From the NCBI RefSeq assembly GCF_001412215.1, contig NZ_LLWP01000009.1, positions 372,001 through 436,000 on the forward strand: a DNA stretch of 64,000 nt, written 5' to 3'. Of the stretch, positions 36,136 to 45,215 are shown one piece after another (within the stretch, counting starts at the first letter, position 1; every line of letters starts with the position of its first letter). A program made the position numbers and the translations under genes. This DNA is from Pedobacter sp. Hv1 (GTDB taxonomy: Bacteria > Bacteroidota > Bacteroidia > Sphingobacteriales > Sphingobacteriaceae). The notes under the pieces are model-generated. The model was not told the DNA's origin and made no database searches. It was given only the letters and a program-made list of their open reading frames with translations.

Positions 36136-38631
36136 TTAAAATGATTCTTCGTCAGGGCGAGAACTTTGCTCATCACCTTTTTTGGTTTTCTTAAAGTTGA
36201 AATCTGTTTTACCAAAACGATAAGAGAAAGTGAGGTTGGCCATTGTTCTTTGCATGTAACGGCTAAAATCAACTACCGATGTTTCTCCGGTTGTAGTCAT
36301 CTGCCATTTTCTGGTTGCAAAAACGTCTCTGATGTTTAAGCTTAAACTTGCTTTCCTATTTTTGAAATCATATTTAGCACCAGCATCTATTCCGAAATTA
36401 GCTTTTCTAATCCCTTGAGCCATTACCTCTCTTGAACGATAATCGCCTTTAACCTGCAAGGTAATGCCATAAGGCAAAACAAAGTTGTTGGTAAGATTGG
36501 CATTGTAGCTAAAACCCGAGTTTTCTACAATTCCGAAGGCAGGTACACCTTCAATTTTACTCTGGTACAAGTTAACGTTGGTAGTAAAATTCCACGATTT
36601 TGAAACATCGTACTTGCCAATTAACTCTACACCACTAGAAATATTTTTGGTTAAGTTTTGTGGTGTACTTAAAGTAATCCCCTCGGCATTAGGCTCGGTT
36701 CTGATCCTTTGGATCACATCATTGGTTTGACGGAAGTATAATGATGAAATGATAGAGAACTTGGTCCAATATCTACTGTAGCTCAATTCAAAGGCATGTA
36801 CATCCTCTGGTTTTAGATTTGCATTACCCTGACGGTAGTTTAATGGGTCAGAAACATCAAGGAAAGGATTGGTATCCCATCCCCTTGGTCTATTTACCCT
36901 GCGGCTATAGCTCAATTGCAATTGTTGTTCGCCAGTAAATTTCTGGGTTAAAAATATACTTGGGTATAATCTGGTATAAGCCACTTTACCTGGCGTATAA
37001 TTTAAATTGCTATTGATGTTGTAAGCACCTAAACGTGTATTTAAAGCAGCATCTTCAGCTCTCAAGCCAATTTGGTAGCCGAAGCTTTTGATCTGGTTCT
37101 GATAGTTTGCATAAATGGCATGTACCTGATCTTTGCTGTTGAACTCATTACTTAATGCATAATTGAAATCGTACTGACCAGAAGTGGTATTGAAAATATC
37201 GGCAATGGCACTATTTTCTGAAATGCGAATCTGGCTTCTGTAACCCGCTTCAATTTTACCTAATTTCCCAACTGGCAAGCTGTAATCTAATTGCGCATTG
37301 TAGTTGCGGTTAAAACCATAGCCATCATTACGCTGAATGTTTGGTGATGGATTAACAGTATTGCCGTTTACGTTATAAATTTGTGTATTGTAAACTTGAA
37401 AATTATCATTGTTACCTTCAGAATAACCAAAATTCATGGTCAATTCCTCCTTAGGTTTCTTGAATTTTTGCGTAAAATCTAAATTTAAGTCATAGCTATT
37501 TCCGCTGCCATTGTTAATGTTTGAGCGATTGCTTAATTGTAAAGGATTACGAATGCCATTAAATTGATCAATCTCTAAAAGTTCATTTCTGTTATTGTCT
37601 CTAATGTTAGTGCTGGCAGAGAAACTAAGTACACTTTTTTCTGCTAGATAATAATCCATTCCCGCTTTAAGGTTATGGCCCTTATCTAAAGATCTTGAAT
37701 CTGTATTTTGATTGGCAAAAGTTAATGATTCTTGAGGTGCCTTTGTATAATTGATATTGTTGTAGCCACCTCCAACTCTGTTACCATAACGGTAGCTGTA
37801 ATTGCCATAAAGGTTAACTCTTTTGTTTTGGAAACTTAAGCTGGTGTTTGCATTGTAATTGTCGCGGTTACCCGCAGTTAAAGCAACTGAACCATTAAAG
37901 CCCAGTTTTTTGTTTCTTTTTAAAACAATATTGATGATACCCGATTGCCCTTCTGCATCGTATTTTGCCGATGGGTTGGTAATCAACTCTACGCTTTCGA
38001 TAGAACTTGCCGGAATAGATTGTAAGATCTGAGCCACACTACCACCAGCAATTAATGATGGTTTGCCATCTATTAAAACCTTTACACCAGAAGAACCACG
38101 TAAACTTACATTACCGTCAATATCAGTTTGTATAGATGGTACATTTTGCAAAAGATCAGATGCCGAACCTCCTTCACTAACCAAACTTTGATCTACTGAG
38201 AAAACCTTTTTATCAATCCCCATTTGCATGGTGGCTTTAGGAGCTGTTACTGTTACCTCATTTAAGAGGTTGCCCTTTGCAGGTTTCATTTTAATAGTGC
38301 CTAAGGCAATTTCTTTCACTAAATCTGTAATCGAAATGGAATCTCTAACCATGGTTTGGAAACCGATAGAACTGGCTTTAAAAGTGAATACGCCTTTTGG
38401 CAAATTTGTAATTACAAAATTTCCGTCTATATCAGATTGCACAACTTTTACATTGGCTTTGGTTTTTCTATCTAACAAAAATGCAGTTGCATAAGAAACT
38501 GGTTCGTTGGTTGCTGCTTCAACAATTTTTCCACTTATTTTGCCTTCTCCAGCAGTTTGTGCAAAAAGTTTTACAGTTAAAATACAAATAGCTAACGTTA
38601 ATAATAGAACTTTGTGTGTAATAATTCTCAT
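36136..38631 (-). CDS. TonB-dependent outer-membrane receptor (OMP_b-brl_3 type)
   Basis: This 831-residue receptor has the same plan as its downstream neighbour: signal peptide (cut near LFAQ), CarboxypepD_reg-like domain (about 30-115), plug (about 130-240; SSIESVELITNPSAKYDAEG) and barrel ending with FSYRFGK. The last residues are Lys/Asp/Glu-rich. The two receptors are clearly related, most obviously in the plug, and probably arose by duplication. It starts 99 bases from the divergent thioredoxin-like gene. Confidence 0.92.
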   Translation of the reverse strand: MRIITHKVLLLTLAICILTVKLFAQTAGEGKISGKIVEAATNEPVSYATAFLLDRKTKANVKVVQSDIDGNFVITNLPKGVFTFKASSIGFQTMVRDSISITDLVKEIALGTIKMKPAKGNLLNEVTVTAPKATMQMGIDKKVFSVDQSLVSEGGSASDLLQNVPSIQTDIDGNVSLRGSSGVKVLIDGKPSLIAGGSVAQILQSIPASSIESVELITNPSAKYDAEGQSGIINIVLKRNKKLGFNGSVALTAGNRDNYNANTSLSFQNKRVNLYGNYSYRYGNRVGGGYNNINYTKAPQESLTFANQNTDSRSLDKGHNLKAGMDYYLAEKSVLSFSASTNIRDNNRNELLEIDQFNGIRNPLQLSNRSNINNGSGNSYDLNLDFTQKFKKPKEELTMNFGYSEGNNDNFQVYNTQIYNVNGNTVNPSPNIQRNDGYGFNRNYNAQLDYSLPVGKLGKIEAGYRSQIRISENSAIADIFNTTSGQYDFNYALSNEFNSKDQVHAIYANYQNQIKSFGYQIGLRAEDAALNTRLGAYNINSNLNYTPGKVAYTRLYPSIFLTQKFTGEQQLQLSYSRRVNRPRGWDTNPFLDVSDPLNYRQGNANLKPEDVHAFELSYSRYWTKFSIISSLYFRQTNDVIQRIRTEPNAEGITLSTPQNLTKNISSGVELIGKYDVSKSWNFTTNVNLYQSKIEGVPAFGIVENSGFSYNANLTNNFVLPYGITLQVKGDYRSREVMAQGIRKANFGIDAGAKYDFKNRKASLSLNIRDVFATRKWQMTTTGETSVVDFSRYMQRTMANLTFSYRFGKTDFNFKKTKKGDEQSSRPDEESF

Positions 38632-38730
38632 CTAAATCTTTTCTCGTTTAATGTTTTCCTTAAGGGGAAGACAAAGTTCGGGCTTCGAGGTTTAAAAAAA
38701 GAGGCGTAACTATTTTATTACAGCTATATC

Positions 38731-39333
38731 ATGCTTAATTACAGTAATATTTTTGATGCTGATGGACTGGACTATACCAGCTATCGTGAATTGGTAAACA
38801 AACTTTTAACGGAGGGTAAAACCACTGGTCCAGATGATTCTGATGCCATGCTGCACTATACCAAAATGAATGTTCAGCGAATGAACAGGGTTGATAAAAC
38901 TACTGTACTCAATGAAGACATGTTAAAGGCAATTAGTGAGGTGAAAGGGAAATATCATTTCTTGGTGATTACCGAAGGATGGTGTGGAGATGCTGCTCAG
39001 ATTGTTCCGATAATCAACAAGATTGTTTTGGCAGCTGAAGATAAGTTCGATTTAAAACTGGTATTGAGAGATCAACATTTGCCATTAATAGATGCACATT
39101 TAACCAATGGCGGAAGAGCAATCCCCGTATTATTGATTTTAGATGAAAATAAAGAACCTGTATTGCCAAAATGGGGGCCTAGACCAGAAGTATTACAAAC
39201 TTTATTGGCCCAATGGAAAAAAGACAGTACAGATATGATGCTGATTGCCGAACAGCTACATGGTTGGTATGCTAAAGATAAAACACAAAGTACACAGGCA
39301 GAACTTACACAGGTATTGGCTCAACTGAAATAG
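38731..39333 (+). CDS. Thioredoxin-family protein with a WCGD motif
   Basis: This 200-residue cytoplasmic protein has a thioredoxin-like fold with EGWCGDAAQIVPIIN (about residues 82-97). The usual second Cys of CXXC is replaced, leaving one catalytic Cys in WCGD. Proteins of this type (Thioredoxin_9-like) are common in Bacteroidota. Conserved R-A-I-P-V at about residue 130 corresponds to the cis-Pro loop. No signal peptide. The role is probably redox or thiol handling, not a general disulfide reductase. Confidence 0.85.
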   Translation: MLNYSNIFDADGLDYTSYRELVNKLLTEGKTTGPDDSDAMLHYTKMNVQRMNRVDKTTVLNEDMLKAISEVKGKYHFLVITEGWCGDAAQIVPIINKIVLAAEDKFDLKLVLRDQHLPLIDAHLTNGGRAIPVLLILDENKEPVLPKWGPRPEVLQTLLAQWKKDSTDMMLIAEQLHGWYAKDKTQSTQAELTQVLAQLK

Positions 39334-39534
39334 ATCAATTTGGTTTTAAATAGACAGAAAACATAGATTTTTGTTCGCCCGTAAATCTTAGCCTTTCTGA
39401 GGTGGTTAATATTGTTTTACCATCTAAGCTATGGCATTTGTGACCACATAGAAACATAGCACACATAGGCTTGTAGTTTGTGAGCTTTGGTCTTAGCCTT
39501 TCTAAGGTGTCTGAGGTGGTTGGAACAATATGAA
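39334..39534. repeat. Intergenic direct repeats between convergent genes
   Basis: The 201-base gap has TCTTAGCCTTTCTGAGGTGG-type sequence at 39386-39407, and a related copy at 39491-39521 in which the element is internally doubled (TCTAAGGTG then TCTGAGGTGG). A stretch with repeated ACATAG words (about 39358-39470) lies between. No gene is visible. Confidence 0.6.
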
Positions 39535-39816
39535 TTAATCCACAGAAACGGTTAAACCTTCTTGTTGTAAAATTTTACGATAGACTTCCATTTCAGTAAA
39601 AGAGCCTTCTAAAATGGCGCACTTGCCTTTGTTGTGTACTTCCCAGGCTATTTTCTCGCCTTGGGCTTCAGAATAGTCCAAGTACTTCATCATGCACCAA
39701 ATAACATGCTCAAAGGTGTTTACATCATCGTTCCATAAAATCAATCGATGAACGGTTTTAAGAGAGGTTAAAATCTCTTCTAATGTAAACGTTTCTTCCT
39801 TGGTTTCTGTTGCCAT
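39535..39816 (-). CDS. clpS: ATP-dependent Clp protease adaptor ClpS
   Basis: This 93-residue adaptor presents N-degron substrates to ClpA/ClpP. The family core is visible as LILWNDDVNTFEHVIWCMMK, with the conserved Asn-Asp-Asp near residues 35-37, then KGKCAILEGSFTEMEVYRKI. The family's C-terminal EQGLTVSVD-type end is present as QEGLTVSVD. It stands alone here; clpA and clpP are not in the window. Confidence 0.93.
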   Translation of the reverse strand: MATETKEETFTLEEILTSLKTVHRLILWNDDVNTFEHVIWCMMKYLDYSEAQGEKIAWEVHNKGKCAILEGSFTEMEVYRKILQQEGLTVSVD

Positions 39817-39840
39817 GTTACAAAAATAAGCATTAAATCG

Positions 39841-39890
39841 AAGATTTTAGATATTAAACTTTACGGTACTTTTCAGATTTCTAAAATCTT
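39841..39890. repeat. Inverted repeat between clpS and the KASIII gene
   Basis: AAGATTTTAGA (39841-39851) is perfectly repeated in inverse as TCTAAAATCTT (39880-39890) with a 28-base spacer. It lies within the divergent promoter region and its right arm abuts the -33 region of the KASIII promoter. It could be a hairpin or a regulator site. Confidence 0.45.
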
Positions 39891-39909
39891 TTTAATTAAA
39901 TTACATTTG
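39878..39909 (+). promoter_or_regulatory. Predicted promoter of the KASIII gene
   Basis: TACATTTG at 39902-39909 matches TAnnTTTG exactly, 17 bases before the ATG at 39927. A TTTC at 39878-39881, 20 bases further up, is a weak -33 box. Confidence 0.4.
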
Positions 39910-39926
39910 TTTTTCAAACCAAAATT

Positions 39927-40973
39927 ATGCAAAGTTCCAAAATAGCGGGTATCGGTTACTACGTTCCTAAAAATGTGTATACCAACAATGATTTATCAAA
40001 GTTTATGGACACCAATGATGAGTGGATCCAGGAACGTACAGGGATAAAAGAACGTAGGTTTGCAGATAGGCTGGAAGAAACCACCACTACGATGGGAGTT
40101 GAGGCCGCTAAAATTGCAATTGAGAGAGCTGGAATTACTGCACAAGATGTTGATTTTATCATTTTTGCTACCTTAAGTCCAGATTATTATTTTCCGGGCT
40201 GTGGGGTTTTGTTGCAACGAGAAATGAAAATGAAAGAAGTTGGTGCACTAGATGTGCGTAACCAATGTTCGGGGTTTTTATATGCCTTATCTATTGCAGA
40301 TCAGTTTATTAAAACTGGAATGTATAAAAATATTCTGGTAGTGGGTAGCGAGAAGCATTCTTTTGCCATGGACTTTGAAACGCGGAGCAGAAATGTATCG
40401 GTCATTTTTGGCGATGGTGCTGGTGCAGTTGTATTGCAGCCTACTCAAAAAGAGGGACAAGGAATATTAAGTACACATTTACATAGTGACGGTGCCGATG
40501 CAGAAATCTTAGCCATGTTTTACCCTGGCTCACATGCCAATAAATGGATGCCAGAAAAACCAGGATATCCTGATCAAGAATTAGGCGGTTTGTTTATGAC
40601 AACCGAGCAGTTGGAAAGTGGAGCGGCATTGCCTTATATGGATGGACCCGCTGTATTTAAAAAAGCGGTAGTTAAATTCCCTGAGGTAATTAAAGAAGCG
40701 TTAAAAGCAAATGACCTCACTGCAAAAGACATTGATCTATTGGTGCCACATCAGGCCAATTTACGCATTAGCCAATATGTGCAACAGTTGCTTGGGCTAA
40801 AAGATGACCAAGTATTCAATAACATTCAAAAATACGGCAATACTACAGCGGCATCTGTTCCAATTGCCTTGTGCGAAGCATGGGAGGCAGGTAAAATTGC
40901 TGAGGGCGATTTGGTTTGCTTGGCAGCCTTTGGATCTGGCTTTACTTGGGCCAGTGCTCTGATTAGATGGTAA
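39927..40973 (+). CDS. 3-oxoacyl-ACP synthase III family protein (FabH-like)
   Basis: This 348-residue thiolase-fold condensing enzyme has the KASIII triad: Cys114 in RNQCSGFLYAL, His in LLVPHQANLRI and Asn in YGNTTAASVP, with the FGDGAGAVVL loop between. Such enzymes join an acyl-CoA to malonyl-ACP. The gene is not beside plsX or rpmF, as the housekeeping fabH usually is, so it may be a second copy with a specialised primer. It has a good -7 element 17 bases upstream of its ATG. Confidence 0.87.
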   Translation: MQSSKIAGIGYYVPKNVYTNNDLSKFMDTNDEWIQERTGIKERRFADRLEETTTTMGVEAAKIAIERAGITAQDVDFIIFATLSPDYYFPGCGVLLQREMKMKEVGALDVRNQCSGFLYALSIADQFIKTGMYKNILVVGSEKHSFAMDFETRSRNVSVIFGDGAGAVVLQPTQKEGQGILSTHLHSDGADAEILAMFYPGSHANKWMPEKPGYPDQELGGLFMTTEQLESGAALPYMDGPAVFKKAVVKFPEVIKEALKANDLTAKDIDLLVPHQANLRISQYVQQLLGLKDDQVFNNIQKYGNTTAASVPIALCEAWEAGKIAEGDLVCLAAFGSGFTWASALIRW

Positions 40974-41039
40974 TTGTTAAATTTTTTATTTAGAAGTCGA
41001 TTAATTGTCTTAAGTTTAAGTTAATTATTGTGACAATAC

Positions 41040-42611
41040 ATGGCAATTGATGTTTATAGAGGAGATTTTAGCGCAAAAGAATTAACGCATCTGTTAAAAC
41101 GTTGCTTATTTGGGGTTAAAAGAGCAGATATCACTTCGCTTACCGGAAGAACCCTAACTTATGTAGTAGATTACCTATTGCAAGATGTACCCTTGCCATC
41201 ACCTCCAATCAATAATTACAATGATGCCAGCTCTACCGATGCTGATGTACCAGCAGGTGCCGTTTGGGTAAATGCCCCTTATGGCGATGGTACAGTAAAT
41301 AGTAGGCGTGTAGCTTCCTTCAAATCGTGGTGGACTGGCCAGATGTTGAGCCAACAAGTTTCGTTAAAAGAAAAAATGGTGCTGTTTTGGCACAACCATT
41401 TTGCTACTCAAACGGCAACCATTGGAGACAGCAGGTATATTTATAAGCATAACAACTTACTGCGGACATTTGCTTTTGGCAGTTTTAAAGAATTGGTAAA
41501 ACAGGTCACTATTGATCCTGGCATGCTGCGTTACCTCAATGGCTATGTCAACACGAAATCGGCACCCGATGAAAACTATGCTCGGGAGCTACAAGAATTG
41601 TTTACCATGGGTAAAGGCCCAAATTCTAAATATAATGAGGCTGATGTAAAAGCAGCGGCCAAACTGCTTACCGGATATAGATTAGATGCGGTTGCCATTA
41701 GTTCGGTATTTGATGCTACCAGACACGACACAACGGATAAACAATTTTCAGCCTTTTACAATAATAAACTAATCAAAGGCCGAACAGGAGTAGATGGTGC
41801 CAAAGAGGTTGATGATTTGATGGACATGTTGTTTGCGCAGAACGAACTGAGTTTATATATCTGTCGCAGGCTTTACCGCTTTTTTGTATATTATGATATT
41901 ACCGCAGATGTCGAACAAAATGTAATTGTACCACTGGCCGAAATCTTCAGGAATAATAACTATCAAATCAAGCCTGTACTCAAAGCTTTATTTACAAGTA
42001 GCCATTTCTTTTTAACACAGAACCGCTCGTGTAATATCAAATCTCCTGTCGATTTTACCATTAGTCTTTGTCGCGAATTTGAAATTGCATTTCCAGATCA
42101 GCTGGATTATGTGAATCTTTATTACATGTGGGATTATGTGAGATCGCAGGCGCAAAACCTACAACAAAGTATTGGCGATCCGCCCAATGTTTCTGGTTGG
42201 CCTGCCTATTATCAAGTGCCCCAGTTTTACGAGCTTTGGATCAATTCTGATACCTTACCTAAACGGAATGCTTTTACAGACCGTTTTATCTCTACTGGTT
42301 ATACCCGTAACAATAAGAAAATTGTGATTGATCCATTGGCCTATACCGCTAAATTTAATAAACCAGAAGATCCAGACCAGTTGATCAATGAAGTCATCGC
42401 TCACCTGTATACAATAGATGTAAGCGCTGAAGTGAAAACTTTTCTGAAGAGCATTTTGTTGAGTAACCAAGTTACCAATAATTATTGGACTGAGGCTTGG
42501 ACCAATTATAAACTTAGCCCTAATGATAACGGGAGAACTACCATTGTGCTCACCCGCTTAAAGGAGTTTTATAAATACATTATGAACCTTGAAGAGTATC
42601 AATTGTCATGA
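41040..42611 (+). CDS. DUF1800-domain protein
   Basis: This 523-residue protein matches the DUF1800 family, which in most Bacteroidota and Planctomycetes is encoded directly before a DUF1501 protein. Conserved features are HLLKRCLFGVKRADI near the start, MVLFWHNHFATQT, DENYARELQELFTMG (about residue 180) and DPPNVSGWPAYYQ. I see no clear signal peptide. The stop overlaps the next ATG by 4 bases (ATGA). The molecular function is not established. Confidence 0.9.
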   Translation: MAIDVYRGDFSAKELTHLLKRCLFGVKRADITSLTGRTLTYVVDYLLQDVPLPSPPINNYNDASSTDADVPAGAVWVNAPYGDGTVNSRRVASFKSWWTGQMLSQQVSLKEKMVLFWHNHFATQTATIGDSRYIYKHNNLLRTFAFGSFKELVKQVTIDPGMLRYLNGYVNTKSAPDENYARELQELFTMGKGPNSKYNEADVKAAAKLLTGYRLDAVAISSVFDATRHDTTDKQFSAFYNNKLIKGRTGVDGAKEVDDLMDMLFAQNELSLYICRRLYRFFVYYDITADVEQNVIVPLAEIFRNNNYQIKPVLKALFTSSHFFLTQNRSCNIKSPVDFTISLCREFEIAFPDQLDYVNLYYMWDYVRSQAQNLQQSIGDPPNVSGWPAYYQVPQFYELWINSDTLPKRNAFTDRFISTGYTRNNKKIVIDPLAYTAKFNKPEDPDQLINEVIAHLYTIDVSAEVKTFLKSILLSNQVTNNYWTEAWTNYKLSPNDNGRTTIVLTRLKEFYKYIMNLEEYQLS

Positions 42612-44194
42612 AAAGGCGAGAATTTATATCCAAAACATTACCAGCGGGTGTATTGCTACCCTCACTGATCAGTGGTTTTTCACTTAAGGCTTTTGGTGCA
42701 TCAAGTTTATTATCGGCAATTACAGCCGCCAGCCAAGAAACAGACCATGTGATGGTTATTATTCAGTTAAATGGGGGTAACGATGGACTGAATATGGTAA
42801 TCCCATTGGATTACTATGACAACTTAAACCTGGCTCGTCCAAATATTATTTTACCTCAAAATAAAATCATCAAACTGGGCAACTACAATACGGGTATCCA
42901 TCCTAAAATGACTGGATTAGGCGATCTGTACAAAGATGGAAAAGTTCAGGTAATTCAATCGGTGGGCTATCCAACACCAAATTTTAGCCATTTTAGAGCA
43001 ACTGATATTTGGTTAACTGCTTCAGATTCTGATAAGATCATTAATACGGGCTGGGGAGGAAGATATTTAGGAGAAGAATATAGCAATTTCCCAATCGGTT
43101 ATCCGAATACGGTAATGCCAGACCCTTTGGCTATTCAAATAGGGTCGTTTCTATCGCCTGCATTTCAGGGCCCAGCTATCAACATGGGGATGGCCATTTC
43201 AGACCCTGTTAATTTCTATAATCTTATCAATGGCATACAAACTCCTGCGCCAAATACAAATGCAGGAAAGGAGCTGAGTTACATTAGACAAGTTTCGCAG
43301 CAAACCCAACAATATGCCAATGTAATTAAAAATGCCGCCAATAAAGTTAAAGTACAAGGCACTTATCCAACAGGCAATTCTTTGGCAGATCAGCTAAAAG
43401 TTGTAGCCCGCTTAATTGGTGGAGGGTTAAAAACCAGAATGTACATGGTAAACATTGGCTCTTTTGATACCCATGCCGGACAAGTAAATGCCGGAGCAAC
43501 AGATACAGGTACACATGCTACTTTATTAGAAAAAGTAAGTGCCGCCATTAAAGCATTTATGGACGATCTGGAAGGTTTAGGGGCTTCGAAAAGAGTTGCC
43601 GGAATGACCTTCTCTGAGTTTGGCCGCCGGATTAAATCAAATGCAGGCGCAGGTACAGATCATGGTGCGGCTGCCCCAATTATTGTTTTTGGCGATGCTA
43701 TACAAGGAGGTGTTTTGGGTACAAATCCTGTCATCAGCGCTTCAACTACGGTTAATGATAACATTCCGATGCAATACGATTTCAGGTCTGTATATGCTAC
43801 TTTATTAGAGAAGTGGTTTTGCGTAGATCAAACGATATTGCAGAACGTGATGCTCAAAAACTTTCAATCGTTACCTATTATCAAAGCAGGAACGAACTGC
43901 ATGTCTACAGATTTATCACAGGCCAATCACGAAAGCGGAAAAAATCTAATTACCAATTACCCCAATCCATTTAACAACTCCACAACCATTAAATATACCT
44001 CTAAAGGTGGGCATGTACTGATCCAGGTTTTCAATACCATGGGTAAATTGATTACTACACTAATAGATGGAATAAAAGAAGAAGGAACTTATTCGATCAA
44101 TTTCGAGAATAGAGCTTACCCTGCAGGGGTATATTATGCCCGTTTGCAAAATGGTGAGCTTCAGCAAGTACGCAATATGATGATTGTACGTTAA
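42608..44194 (+). CDS. DUF1501-domain protein with twin-arginine-like signal and type IX C-terminal domain
   Basis: This 528-residue protein begins MKRREFISKTLPAGVLLPSL, a Tat-like signal (RRxFI) followed by a hydrophobic stretch. The DUF1501 body carries motifs such as VIIQLNGGNDGLNMVIP, NFSHFRATDIW and SFDTHAGQVNAGA. It ends with a type A sorting domain at about 450-528: NYPNPFNNSTTIKY, VFNTMGKLI and YPAGVYYARL. That C-terminus would direct secretion through the type IX system. It is translationally coupled to the DUF1800 gene. The function is unknown. Confidence 0.9.
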   Translation: MKRREFISKTLPAGVLLPSLISGFSLKAFGASSLLSAITAASQETDHVMVIIQLNGGNDGLNMVIPLDYYDNLNLARPNIILPQNKIIKLGNYNTGIHPKMTGLGDLYKDGKVQVIQSVGYPTPNFSHFRATDIWLTASDSDKIINTGWGGRYLGEEYSNFPIGYPNTVMPDPLAIQIGSFLSPAFQGPAINMGMAISDPVNFYNLINGIQTPAPNTNAGKELSYIRQVSQQTQQYANVIKNAANKVKVQGTYPTGNSLADQLKVVARLIGGGLKTRMYMVNIGSFDTHAGQVNAGATDTGTHATLLEKVSAAIKAFMDDLEGLGASKRVAGMTFSEFGRRIKSNAGAGTDHGAAAPIIVFGDAIQGGVLGTNPVISASTTVNDNIPMQYDFRSVYATLLEKWFCVDQTILQNVMLKNFQSLPIIKAGTNCMSTDLSQANHESGKNLITNYPNPFNNSTTIKYTSKGGHVLIQVFNTMGKLITTLIDGIKEEGTYSINFENRAYPAGVYYARLQNGELQQVRNMMIVR

Positions 44195-44241
44195 TTATTT
44201 AACGGATATTGCACAATAATCTAATATTTTAATCAAGAAAC

Positions 44242-45195
44242 ATGAATTTTAAACTTGGCGATTTTGTCCGTTTTGTTGACGAAAAACGAGAAGGCTATAT
44301 TACCCGAATAATTGATGCACTTACACTGGGCGTTACCGATACAGATGGTTTTGAAATACCCGTAGCCATCAGTAACCTTACCCATGTACATGGACATTCT
44401 TCTGGCGCTGTTGTTCGAGGAAACGATCAACAACAACCTGTAATTGCCACAGCAGAATTTAAAGATACAGGTATATTTTTGGCAGTAGCCGAAGACCATA
44501 AAGCCAGTGCAGTAGTCCATTTTACATTGATCAATAGGACTTCTTATCAGTTATTATTGAGCTTAACTACCGATAAAAAAGGAGCTTATAGAGGGGAGTT
44601 CGCCAGCACTATTCAACCTCAAACCACGCAACAGATTTATAGCGCCAACCTTGCAGATATTGAAATCTGGCCAGAGTTTATTTTTCAGATTCTATGTTTT
44701 ACCACAACTAACCTGAAACCTAAATCGCCATTGGCAATCATTAAAAAGTTTAAATCAAAAGATTTTAATGGCGCTAAAAAAGAGGTAAAAGAGATCAATA
44801 AATATGCATGGTTGTTACAACTAGATGAACCTGTGCCGTTAATAGATGCACAAAAGCTAAAAGAGAGCTTTTTTAGAGGGTCAGAAGTGAAACAAGAGGT
44901 TAAAATTCCCGGTAATGAAATAGACCTGCACATTGAAAAGTTAAGAGATGATCATCAGTTCTTAGCAGAATCTGAGATCATCAATATCCAGTTGGCCCAT
45001 TTCCAACAAATGTTAGATGCTGCCATTGTTCATCAACTGCCTTCTATCATTTTTATTCATGGTGTTGGAAACGGTACTTTAAGGCATCATATCCATAAAA
45101 TCATTAGCAAGCACCCTCAGGTAAAAACCTTTATGGATGCTCGCAAAGAAAAGTTTGGGTTCGGGGCCACCGAAGTTATTTTTAAAAATTCGTGA
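44242..45195 (+). CDS. DUF2027 protein with C-terminal Smr (MutS2-type) domain
   Basis: This 317-residue cytoplasmic protein starts with a DUF2027-type N-terminal region (KLGDFVRFVDEKREGYITRI). The C-terminal Smr domain has the nuclease-like motifs EIDLHIEKL and IFIHGVGNGTLRHHIHK (about 225-317). Smr domains nick branched DNA or cleave RNA. It converges on the SDR gene with 20 bases between the stops. Confidence 0.88.
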   Translation: MNFKLGDFVRFVDEKREGYITRIIDALTLGVTDTDGFEIPVAISNLTHVHGHSSGAVVRGNDQQQPVIATAEFKDTGIFLAVAEDHKASAVVHFTLINRTSYQLLLSLTTDKKGAYRGEFASTIQPQTTQQIYSANLADIEIWPEFIFQILCFTTTNLKPKSPLAIIKKFKSKDFNGAKKEVKEINKYAWLLQLDEPVPLIDAQKLKESFFRGSEVKQEVKIPGNEIDLHIEKLRDDHQFLAESEIINIQLAHFQQMLDAAIVHQLPSIIFIHGVGNGTLRHHIHKIISKHPQVKTFMDARKEKFGFGATEVIFKNS

Positions 45196-45215
45196 TGAAT
45201 TAATGGTCAAGCTAT

